The notes below the pieces were generated by a model. The model did not search any database, was not told where the DNA came from, and saw only the letters and a list, made by a program, of their open reading frames with translations. 64,000 nucleotides of DNA from Micrasema longulum (taxonomy: Eukaryota; Arthropoda; Insecta; Trichoptera; Brachycentridae): the NCBI GenBank assembly GCA_022494885.1, contig JAGVSM010000206.1, positions 80,592 to 144,591 of the forward strand, given 5' to 3'. Positions 35,191 to 47,900 of the stretch are shown piece after piece; within the stretch, counting starts at the first letter, position 1; each line of letters starts with the position of its first letter. Made by a program: the position numbers and the translations under genes.

Positions 35191-36094
35191 CTAGTCAGCA
35201 AGTCACATTAGGAAAGTGCACAATATGGGTAGCCAACTAAAATTATACTAAATAGCAATTCCCAATTATGCTGTAACCTTTTAACCTCGAATACAAACAA
35301 CTTTAAAAAAAGTCGGCTGTATAACTTTCAAACCATGTAAAGAATGTTTCACATTTTAAAGATATTTTTTAGCAAAACATTACATGGAATCTACTAATAT
35401 TAGAGTTTCATATTTATAAAAATGAAACACATACATTTTATGCTATTGAAATCACAAATAAGGTAATCAAATTAAGATAGCATTATGCCACGGTTGGTTT
35501 AGATAATATATTGTGTTAAAAAAATCAATAACATATTGGCCTTTAGCAGTAGTTGAATGTTTCTAAAATAAAAGTATTTAGTGATAAAATAAGGATTAAA
35601 ACTGAATTATGGATTCTTTGTATCACCACTTTAACAAAATAATATTCACATGGTTGTTGCATCCTTCCAGTATATTCTAGTATAATAGCAAAAAAAAACT
35701 ATTCTACTTACATTCCAATTGGAATAAAGCAATTTTTCAAAAACAGTAGTTTCTCAATTTCATTTTTTGCACCATATTCAAACAGGTTCTAATACGACAT
35801 AAGAAATTACAAAATAAAAGTTTTTCTTTACCATTTTATGACCTTAATTTTACTTTATTTGATAATAGAATGGAGGTATCTGTGTTTAAATAACGGCAGT
35901 GTTATTAACTTATTCATATATTAGCCCTAAATTGTGTATAAAAGTTAATATAAACCTACTTTTAAGATTGATTGTGTTTTATTGCACAGCTAAACCACTT
36001 TCAAACTTATTAAAACTTTGTATTAAAAAAAAAAATCTACCCAAGTACTTACTATTTGCTATCAGTTGTTCATCCTCAGTGTTACCCATATCCT

Positions 36095-36585
36095 AAAGTA
36101 TCGTTTACATGTGGACAGTAAGTACAATAGGTAAGACAATAACATCGACTGCACAGGGCAGAACACTGGGACAGTGTGAAAATTCAGCCGCAGCTCACAA
36201 TGATTACACAACGGTGTTTATTGCGAGTGAGTTCATGAAAAATATTTATTTTATACCAAGATGTATTGGAACTGTTGTAATGCAAGAACAAAATAATAAA
36301 AAAGATTTTTTTTCTGCTGCCATTTTTGGCAGAAAAAATGCACAGGAGTGACACATACATGTCGACCAAATCGCTTTAGTCATAAGGTCATGTCCGTCCG
36401 CGTTTACAAGAGGACAATGCGGTGGTGGGGTTATCAATTTTCCGCGGAGATAGCCTGCCTGTTTATCTCCGTGATAATGTCTCGGAATAATGTCTTGTCC
36501 TACAAATTGCTGTTTATATGTGGACAATGGTTGAGTCCTGGGATAGAACAATATTGTGTTGTCCACGTGTAAACGCCCTTCAAGA
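36095..36585. mobile_element. Probable MITE with diverged ends
   Basis: ATCGTTTACATGTGGACAGT near 36100 and the inverted TTGTCCACGTGTAAACGCCC near 36561-36580 form imperfect ends (CGTTTACA.GTGGACA). A similar motif, TGTTTATATGTGGACAATG, occurs at 36510. Short ORFs on both strands are unsupported. Confidence 0.5.
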
Positions 36586-36589
36586 GTAG

Positions 36590-38980
36590 AGAAATAATTT
36601 ATCAACAATATAATTTCATAATAGCTTAAAAAACTTAAAATTGCATAGAATATTATTTAATAAAATATGAATCTCATTCGATTCAAATAATAAACCTCAT
36701 TTGAAAGCCGCACACTATCAGTAAATATTATGTGTTGTTATTCCATCAGAAGTCGGGCAAAGCACAAAAACATACATAGTACATGGTTTTTTTGTGTTAG
36801 GCATAAGTTTTATTACGGTTTTTAGTTACACATTGTGGATATAATCTCTTGAACACTGAACTTTAGGCAACCACTGTTACTTCGGCAACATTCACATGAT
36901 TTAATTTTAGCTAGTCAATTTTTATTATAGTGACAAAAATAAAACAAGAATATTGCTTCATTCCTATTCAATCTAACCGATGGCATCAACAGAAACTTTT
37001 AGGCATAGGTCTCAAATAAAAAAAAGGAAATAAAATCTGTTTTTTCCATTTGTTTTATTTGTTGAAATATTTATTTTTATTAATAGTCATTCAAATAATA
37101 ATGTTATTAAACTCAAATTGACAATATTCAATGTGTAATCGCGTGTTGAATGTTTCAATAAAGTTTGAAGTGTCATTCGAAAGAAAGAATTGATAACAGC
37201 TTCACCACATGCCGTAGCAATTTTGAAAATTAAAAAAACCTAGAAACATTTGTCCTTTCATTAAAAATTCAGTCATAGTTATGCTTTTCTTTTAATCAAT
37301 AGAAAATATTGTTTAAAAAAATTCTACTCTGAACAAGAATTATCTAAAGTATACATTAAAGACAAATAATATGTAATACATTCTAATAGAAAATATAAAA
37401 TTATTATACATTCATACTTATGCTGAAAAAAAATGTTTTTGAAAAGCAGAATTCTAACTGCAAAATTTTTATATATACTTCATACAAGCATATTGACCAG
37501 TACATATAATATGTATACAAACATAGATATGTAAAAAATTAAATTAATTTATTAGTGATCACTGATCACAAAATATATAAAATAAATCTGCACTACATAT
37601 TACAAGATAGTAACACAAAAAAGTATTTACTACTAAAATAACTATGATTGGTTTATTTTCTTTAGTTTAACAATGTAATTAAATTAAACATAATTTGTCT
37701 GTTGTTAAGTATATAAGTAACTTTGTGACGAGCGTATTGTATTTTGTTCTTAATTTTTCAGTTATTTTATCTCACTGTAAGAACTAAAGAAAATTGCATC
37801 TATAAACTGATACCAGAGTAATAATTTATCAACTAAATTCCAGCAGTTGCATCTTAATCTCTGACAAGTTGATGAAGATATGTTAGTAATTTTAGTTCAT
37901 ATAATATCACACTATGTACATACACAAAGGCAATATTTTAAATAAAGCATCATTGTATAATGTACAAGTGTGTTTAAGTATAATTACAAAATAAAATATG
38001 GAATCAACCCTTACCGAGCTAATTCAATTCTGAAAAATTGTCACTTTGTAGAAAATGTGAAATATGCGATAATAATTGTTCATTGTTGAATATGTATTAC
38101 TAATTCTCTATATGTATTATTATCGCACTTTTGTACACTCTACTTATACAAGCAATTTACTATTTAAGATGTGCCAATTTCTTACTAGATAACTTTTAAT
38201 GCCAGAATTAGAAACAATATTTAAAATGCAAATGATAGAATAAGGGTGCCTGTTATAAATTGGTGATACAGAAAAACCGAGGAGTATTGGTAACGTTCGA
38301 GTACTTATCGCACTGTGAAATATAATTGAACATTGTTTTCAAAGAAATGAATAAAACATCTAATGAAGTTCCTTACATTACTGCACAGCGATATATCATA
38401 ATGGTATACTAGCAAAGCACATTACATTATGGATAATAGTTCTGGAAGATAGTACGATGATTACCGATTGGAATAATTCGATTTGAAACTAATATGTTCT
38501 AATAAAATTAACTTGAATGGTTTAATGAAGGGCTAAAACATTTTAATCACACAATACATGAAAATGGAATGAACAATTTTGCTTTAAATGTTTGAGATAA
38601 ATAAATAACTTTTTATTCCAAAGGGCATCATCAGAAATGAAGCTTAGACTTAATTTTACATTTAAACTAACTTGACGAATTAATTCATTTAATACAATTA
38701 AATTTAAGACTATTTAGTATTCATTAAAATTACATAGAAAACATACAAAAATTATTAAATATTAAAGTCTTCCCTATACAAAAAATATCGCCTAAAAAAT
38801 GATAATTTTCTCCAGAACATCTATTGGCGTTGGGAGAAAACAAATAAATTTCGGCATAAAGTTTATAAAATAAATAGTTTTTATACAAGACAACACAAAA
38901 TATAATAGCTATGTCATACTAAAGTTAGCAGATAATATATACGGATCCAGTTTATCGAGTTATATTCCGTAAATATTGGG
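36590..38980. other. 3' flank of dock
   Basis: 2.4 kb of strongly AT-rich DNA with no repeat recognised. Since dock ends at 38983 on the minus strand, part of this is probably its 3' UTR. The transcript end could not be fixed because AT-rich hexamers are too common. Confidence 0.35.
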
Positions 38981-38982
38981 AC

Positions 38983-41900
38983 CTATGTGGTGTTGGGCAG
39001 CGGCCTAACTAGGTAGAGCTTCTCCCCCTGCTTGTTCGTGTAAATGGGGGCCCTCTGATAGTGTGCCACCAACTGCTCCAGCGCATGGAACTTGCGTTGC
39101 CCAATGCAGTATAGAGAACCTTCCACGTGGACACGGAAGTGCTTATTGCGCCCCGGGGCCTTCAGAGATACTGAATAATCACCCATCTGAAATCAGACCC
39201 TTTCTAATCATCTAGAAACTAGACAAAACACATTACAGGTACAATTATTTCATCATCATCCCTTTTCCGCACCTAATAGTGCATAGGGCACTGCATTGGT
39301 ACACCAATCGCAGCGTATCTTGATCATTTTTGTTACACGAGGTAAGATGATCAGTCTTACGCTTCAGGTACTAGTCCAGGGACAATGAAATATTCTAGTA
39401 TAAGAACACCCATTTAAATAAATATTTCGTGTCAACCATGTTGGGAATCGAACCTGAGACCTCTTGCATGGTAGGCAAACGTGCTGACCATTACACCACG
39501 AGGCGGACAGTAAGTTCAATTATTTCAGACATATAAAACAATCATTTAAGATAAATACTGCATTCACTAGCTTATTATTTTGATATGTGTTACCATGCAT
39601 TGTTTCTCTTTCCAAAAAAAATAACCTTAAACTGCTATACAAAATAATTATTTACGCTTTATTAAGTTAGTTCAGAACATCTAAGGGTCTGGACACATCA
39701 TCATGGACACTCAAACTTGCAGTTTTTGTCTAGATATGGACCACGAAAGACGTATTCTTCTCTTGTTATTAAGAATACAACTTTCACGGTCCATATCTAG
39801 ACAAAACGGCAAGTTTGATTACGAACCGTAGTACAAATATTTTGAGAAACATCAACTGCCGAGCGGGTGCGCCGTAAACGGCACCGTGGTGATGTGTCCA
39901 GACCATTAGGAAGTAATGTAAACTTTTGTTAAGATTATAATTTATTATCAAATAAAATATATAATAGCATTTTAAAAGGTCAAAGATATTTTAAAGGGGG
40001 GATGTGATCAATACATTGATTTATTAAATGAAGCGCCTTCTGCCCGCAAAAGAGGAGTTAGATAATATTTGAAGAAACCCTTAAAAAACTGCTTTGAGAC
40101 ATGTAAATATTCAGAACGCACAGCTACGTAGTTCAAAATTTAGGTTTAAACTAAATATTTTAGTAAAGCATAGTAATGCAACTACTTGTTTTTTTTAATG
40201 AAAAATATTATCAACTATATTTTGAGAATGTCCAAATGTTTGTAGACAAGGCTGGATTTCTTTACCTAGAGAGTTATTAAGATTGAAAATTATTGCAACA
40301 CAGAGGAAAAACCTTTTTTGAGAAGGTATATGGAAGTCTAGGCATTTACATTGCTGATCCACTGGTATAAAAATTGAAAAGTATTTTCAGGCATTGCCTA
40401 GTAAGTGAAATAATTCAGTCAGATGAATATCACCCACATCAATAAAGGTTTCAGTTGTTTAACTTCACTAAAGTCAACAGATGGAAGAGTTGAAAAAATT
40501 TGGATGCTTAAATATAGGCAGAATGGTGAATGTTACACAGTGTGTAATGTGACAATTTAAACCAGCCATAATCCCTGTAAATACCTAGACTTCCATATTT
40601 ACTTCTCTAAAATGATCTCCATCTCTGTTATAATATGTTAATCTAAAAAATATTATGTTTATATATTATAGAGTAGAACTCTCTTAATGTCGGGTAGTTA
40701 ATAATTGCAATTCCAGAAGTATGTGACTTACATTAGTTTCACTATCCCTAATAAGAAAATCTCCGTCATGACCGTGCTGGTTGAGGAGGGTGTCACATTG
40801 TGTGCGCGTGATGGCTCCGTAGTACCACGGCTTCCCTGCCAGGGCCCCCGCTGCCGCACGTACCATACTTCCCGACATAGGACTGGGCCCTCCAGCATCA
40901 CCACCCCCGCTTTCGCTGGAATGTGCACTTAATTGATGAAGAAAAACTTTGAAAGATTTTTTATCTGTTAAAATAATAAATTAAGTGCTAAAAAATCCCT
41001 CAGGAAATGGTGCTGTAATGTCGAGTTACATTAAGCAAAAAAAGAGATATTTTGAAATATGGGTACACAAAAACAAAAATTTAACACAAATTGATGATGG
41101 AAAGGAAAAAGTTACCAAGCGACATGTAGGCAACTTTACTGAAGAGCCAATCAAAGATGAAAAAAAAAAAAAAAAGAATCTAGTATTTAAATTTTTCATA
41201 TAAATTATACGTAGGAATCGCGCCAAAATGATGCGTATATTTATGAAATATTTTTATTAATAAAAAAAAAAACAAATAAACTTAATAGGGAAATATCACT
41301 TTATTTTTACAATTTTAAATAAAGGTTGATGAAATACTGTAAAGTAAAAAAAAAAATCATATTTATAATTTTAAATTACCGCGAAAACGATTGCATCGTA
41401 TTGGCCACGCCCCTAATACGTCACAATTCAATTAAATTTTGAGCTTTGTTTGTAACTGTTTAAATTTAAATAGAACATCGTCACAAATCTTGATGTCACA
41501 ATTGTCAAGGCCAAACATTTCGCATTTTTGTAAAGACATATTTTTAACAATTTTATTTTAAAAATTACATATGAAAACATTTCTCTACAATATTCATTGT
41601 CAAAAAATAATTCTCGCCATTCCTTTGTAAAAATGTGGACGCCCCTGAAATGTTGGATTAACTTTGTGACAGCCTTGAACCATGCGTTGAAGGCTAGCCA
41701 ATGAAGATCTAGCTGCGCACGCACGTCCCTTGCGACCCGAGACAGGCACCAGCTGCCTTGTAGGCCGCAAGAGTCCTTGGCATACAGCAAACCGAGTCAG
41801 ACCTATGTTTTATAAGCGAAATTTACAGCATCGCGTAAGTGGATTCACCAGTGGCGTTGAACGTTACCTTTCATTGCGTCTTGGACCCACATTTCACACT

Positions 41901-44900
41901 AGAGTTCACTCAAGTACAGTAAAGTGATAACATCGCCGCGACCAGTAATTATGTGCCTAATCCCGTTAGAATCTAAGAGTATTTCCACAGTATTTATTAT
42001 CTCCACTGTATTTCTTAGGAGAAGAAAGTCACACCGAGGAAGTAGTGACTCTCGCATTTGTACTTAATACCACACATATCAATTTATTTTAATCGTATAG
42101 GAGTGGCTTTAAATCTCATCAGATTCACACATCCTATATTCAAAATTTTTATCAAATGCATTCCAAATGTCATCTTCGTTAAGCCTTGCGTGTGCTTTGT
42201 CTAATTGTTCCTGTAGTCATATTATGTGTGTGATGAATGTGATATTACAACTTGTATCTCATGATAAATAAACTCACTTGATTTGACACGAAAGAAAGTA
42301 CTGTTTACACTAAAAAATATATACAGTAAAACCGCAATATAACGAAACGCGATATGGCGAAAAAGAACGTATATAAAAAAAAAACGAAATTTATTCCCTA
42401 AAACCAATTTCTCATACAAAAATGCATTTATATGATGAAATCCCGTTTATATGTATAGCAAAATCATTTTTGTGCCGTACGAAATAATGCCAATACATTT
42501 ATGTAAAATATTATTTCGCACTTTCAAAGCCGCGCCGCCGCTGCATCTGCCGTATGCGAATGGTTTAATGGCCTTTTCGGCGACGTGCGGCGGTCTGTCG
42601 GCACCCAGAACTGTCAAAGTGCGTGTGTATGTATAAGTGGGAATTCATTAATACGAATTTTTATTTTTGCTCCCTTGGATTTTGTTATATCACGGTTCTA
42701 CTGTAATACTTTTCTTTTCACCATATTGATTTTTAAAATACAATTCATTTTTCTAAATCCATTTCACATGTTTTTATGGGTATTCGTATTATGTGATATT
42801 TTTCTATTGGCTCTTCTGTAAAGTTGCTACATATCGCTTGGTAACTTTTCCTTTCCAAAGTCGATACATATATACTGTTTAATAATCTATTTTCCATAAT
42901 ATTTTAATAAATAATCATATAATTTAGACCTGTTGTAGCAAAGTAAGATTTCCATTATTTTTAAAAATAAGAGATATTGTATTCTATGTAGACTCAGGAC
43001 ATCATAATAAGAGTTAAGAGTGCGATTTTATCAAATTTATATGAGTGTTTCTTTAAAATTTATTGTCGTTTAAGTTGGCAGTCAAATAGTTTTTAAACTA
43101 ACTTGTAAGGTTGAGTGAGGTATTCTGAGAGCTCCTGTAGGTAATTACGTGGAACAAGTCCTAGTTGTCCCTGTCCAGACCGAGCTCTATACCACTCCGG
43201 ATCAGCTGCCGGTCTCTCCACAATTTCCAACCGGTCGCCCTTCTCGAATGATAGTTCTTGTTCATTGCTAGCTGAGAAAGAATACAGCGCAACCTAAAAT
43301 CATAAAAATAAAGTTCACTGCATTTTCCTTCTTAATAAAAAGTTAAATATTTATTATTTTCCTAACTGTACAGCCTCGCAACTAGTATTTTAAAAACAAT
43401 ACTGTTGAAAATGTTTTGTGGGTGGAAAATCACAACAATAAATGAATATGTAAAAGCTTTTATTTATATTAAAGTGATACATTTTTAGTAAATTAACTGT
43501 TAAATACATTTTCAATTGAATTGTGATTCCATGTGTGGCAAAAAAAAAGTTATGTAATTATTTCTAAAAACTATAATCTTAAATTAATAATACATAACAA
43601 TATACAGACAACTCAATTTGAGTCATGGCATGGTTCGCCATTACATATACATATTCCGCTGTGTGGGATTGAATAATAATACTTACCACGATATCTAGAA
43701 CATTTTCTGCCATCGCATAAGTATGTACAGTATCGTCGGCATCTCCTTCTTCACTTGTGTAATTTGATGGAAACCTAAAATTCATTTGAATAAATAAAAT
43801 TATAATTAAATTCATTATTATTTTATGTTTTTCATACAATACTCAATAAAAAAAAATAAACAACAATATTTAAGTATGGCCAAATCAATGTACCAAATAC
43901 CACATTTAACTTTAAGGGGATTTCATTAAAACAGATTTGCAGCATCTATCATCGAAGGCTGATGTAGGATGCTACTGCTATCTGAAACAATGGCAGGGGG
44001 ACAATGAACGTAGTTATGCAGAAAGCAGCCAGCCATAGAAAAGTGAAACAGAGATAATAGCACTTTTATGAAAAGAGTGAATAATAAAATCTACAAAACA
44101 GTTGGAATGTTTTTGACTTTGACAAATGATAAACAACGAATACATTAGTTTTTTTTATAATACAAACTAGAATCTATTTATGTATTTGACCAGTTGTAAT
44201 GATTTAAAAAAAACTGTAAGATTTTTCGAGTGCTGTGAGTGTTTTCTACAAATTGGGAAATGCCATTTTTGTGATTGACATATTTTCAGAAAATGATTAT
44301 TACAGTTTTTTGTATTGAAAGCGGTCTGACTGTTTTTAGCAGAACATAGAATTGACCTTACTGCACCCGATAACACCAATATCTCATTTTTTTTTAAAAT
44401 TGTAGATTGGCTTCTTTCTGCATAACTACGTTCAATTACAAAGAATATCTTCATTGGTACATACCGAGACAATATATTTAACTTCTGTACTATCTCTATC
44501 TACCTCCGTGGTGTAGTGGTCAAGACGCTTGACTCACGCACGGAAGGTTCCGGGTTCGATTCCCGGTGAGAACACAAAAATTAAAATGTGATTTTTCTCA
44601 AGCCTGGGTGCTCTGTGATGTAATTCACCACTGTAATTAGCCCTCCTGGCCTGTTGTGGTGCAAAAAAAAAAAAAATGTAAAAAAAAAAAAAAAAAATGT
44701 ACCTCGGTATGCTCTACCAACTTGTCATCTCAACGTCATATGATCGAATTCAACCAATGACGCCGAAAATTTACTTTGCGTTCCTTACTGAATTAAAATT
44801 TAAAATAGTTCTCATTCATATTTTAAATAGGCTTCTGAGATGAAAAGTGGCCACTTTAAAGTGATTACAAACTCAAATAAATCCCAATTAAAGCAAAAAA

Positions 44901-47900
44901 ATCCTTACTTAAACATAATTTTTATATGACTTTTAACAATTATCAAAACGGTATGTATGCTTAAATTTCATCTGTATTTATCTATCGGGGTATTAGAAAG
45001 CCGGCTTTTTTGACATGTCAATATGTACACTCAGGAAGATAGTAAAAAAGGGTAGAAAAAATTTAATAACTAGATTTATTTTTTATGGTGGCAATATTTT
45101 TACGGCTGGATGCTCTTATATGTTAATATGGCTTCATCTATCCACTGCATCTAGCCGTTCAGGTTCAAAACTGTCATGTCAGTTAACTTCCTTAATTTCT
45201 GATTGTAATCGCGGACCAGATATACAGAAGTGCAAACAACACAGGGCATAATAATCCAGAAAAACACCACCGGTATTTTAAAGGCAGGGAAAATTAAAAA
45301 GTTTAATCCCAAAACATATTTAGTAAACTGACAATACCTTTTTTTTAAACTTTTGACTATTTATGTTATTTAAAAAAAAAATTCTTACCATCCAGTTTGC
45401 CCCTGGTACTGTCCACGCCACCAGCCATCATTACTCTTCTCCAGTATGAGTATTCGAGTTCCTTTAGTAAGAGACAGCTCATCAGGCTGCTGTGCTTGGT
45501 AGTTATACTTTACTACAGCGGTTCCGATGGCTTCGGAGGGGTCAGGCGGGGGGCGGCGAGCACCCCCGGGTGACCCATGGGTTGGGGAGCCCTGGGTAGG
45601 GAGGGTCTTGGATCCCGAACCTTTTTTCACCTTTTTTTTAATGCTGCAATAAGTACAGATTTTGTGACAAATTGGATTTAGTTATAACTTCAATAGTGCC
45701 ATTAGACTTACCAAATAAACATTTTTAGAACACAAAATATTAACATTAACATATTACAACAGAGATGAAGAACATTTAAGATAAGAGAATATGGAAGTTC
45801 AGGCATCTACATTCGTAATTTGTGTGGGTTCTTCTTCTCTTCTTCTTTTCTGCATCCGCTCCTTGGTGGAGCATGTGGACATCAACAGAAATCTAGAGGA
45901 GACGCTATCGCTAGCCAGCACTCTCGCCTCCTCCCACATAAATCTCGCGGCCCATTCTGCCGATGAGAGCCAAAAAATTGTCATTGACGACCTTCCAAGA
46001 CAGCAGTGGCCTGCAGGTGTGAAGGAGAGACAACGTGGGTTAAGGCTCTCCCGAGGTATCGTCAGCACATGTCCGAGCCAGGTAAACCCACACATCTTTA
46101 AGAGCTCGTTATAGAAGGCTGTTTTGTGGAGGACTTCAATGCTGGTAATAAAATCAAACCACGGTATATCTAATATTCTCCTCGAGCATTTACTCTCAAA
46201 ACTCATTAAACTCGAAGTTAAATGTTTTAAGAATTGGCAAGGTACCGGGATTCATATTTGTATTGTTTACCCAAATATTTATACTTTCAAGCCATTTCTA
46301 ACTGGTCATAAATAACTATGATAGAAAATGGATATCGCAGAGGGATGTGAATCACCACCACCAGACTAAACATATTTACTTCAATTTTATTTATATTTGG
46401 TGTTAACATACGTTGTGTCCATCTTTTTCCAAATTAAAATTGAACACCAAAAGTAAAACAATATGGTAAAGGTTTGAAAAATTCTAAAGAAAATTTTCTG
46501 CTCTATAAGATAGTATTTGCTTTTTCGTTACATATATTATTTTATTTGACTACAAGCCTTCAAAATAAAAAATCAAGAAGACGAAAGTGAGCATTTCCGA
46601 CTACTTCTTTTGCTCGCATTCAATCGAGAAAATAAAGCTGCCAAAGCTACTTGCAATATTAGCGCAGTATATGGTGAAGATGCTATGATAATGAAAGGAC
46701 AACTCGTCGATGATTTTTGCGATTCAAAGACGTTAATTTCAACCTGAAAGACATGGAGCGTTCCAGACAAACAGTGGACTTCGATAAGAAGTGCTTAAAC
46801 CATATTATTCATTAAGATCCCCTTCAAACCACCGCAGAAATGGCTGAGCAGTCGAACTGTAGTCAATTGACTGTATACTGCCATATTAAATCATCCTACC
46901 GTATTTAAACCGCAAAAACCAACGAGTTGTCCTTTCATTCATAGCATCTTCACAGTACACTGCGCAAATATCGCGAGCAGCTTTATACCCTCGATTGAAG
47001 GTGAACAAAAGGAGTAGTCGAAAATGCCCACATTCGTCTACCTGACATTCCACTTTAAAGGCTTGTAATCAAATAAATTTATTTATTTACATACATTAGT
47101 TTATTGCACATTATTTGAGACATAAGTCCAAACTCCGTGGGACTAAAAGTCCTGTGTTGAGATGGGACGAGCAATTAGTTGACACATACACATGAGTATA
47201 TCACTACAAATATAGGATCAGAAACACAAAAAAAATAATTAAAAAACATATATATGACACATCAGTAAACAGTAAACTTAAACATTCGGAAAATCGACAA
47301 GGAGTTTCTCACTCAAATCCCTCTCTTTAAGGAAAATCCAGTCCTTAACTCCTGTCTTGAAAATAGTTTTTGTCCTTGAGAGCTTAATACGCTCTTCCAA
47401 AATATTGTCTCGGTGCTAATAAATGTAACATAAAAGCAAACACAATATCTTGTAAAGCAGAACATTGTCTTTTAAATGACGGATAACCTTCACTATTTTG
47501 TTTTACTTTTGGTGCTCATTTTTTAATTTGGAAAAAAAAAGACAACTTAGTATTGTAATTCTTATTACACCTAATATTATTGTAATTACTGTCTCATTAA
47601 GAGTCATTCTAAAAGTAATTACATCTAATAATAATAATTTTAATATACCTATCGAACAAGGAGGGCTTTTCTTTCTTCACGTAGTTACTGGGCACATACC
47701 CCGATTGATTTCTAGAATTTTGAACTCTCCACCAATGTTTGGAGTCATCCACGAGCATGTAACGCTCGTTCTTCCTCAGGTCTAACTCTTGGGCCCCCTG
47801 GGCGGCGTAGTCGTACTTGGCCACTACGTAGCACACGTCGTCCTGCCCCCCCTTAGTGTGACGCATGTTGGCCATGAGGGACGCGTGAGGAACGGGCAGC

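Noticed and set aside
41500..41790. 120-codon minus-strand ORF in dock intron
   Set aside because: No recognisable domain, no compatible splice phase with neighbouring dock exons, and much of it is AT-rich low complexity.
44504..44575. tRNA-like sequence with good A and B boxes
   Set aside because: Followed by the SINE-C body and poly-A, and repeated elsewhere with the same body, so a SINE rather than a tRNA gene.
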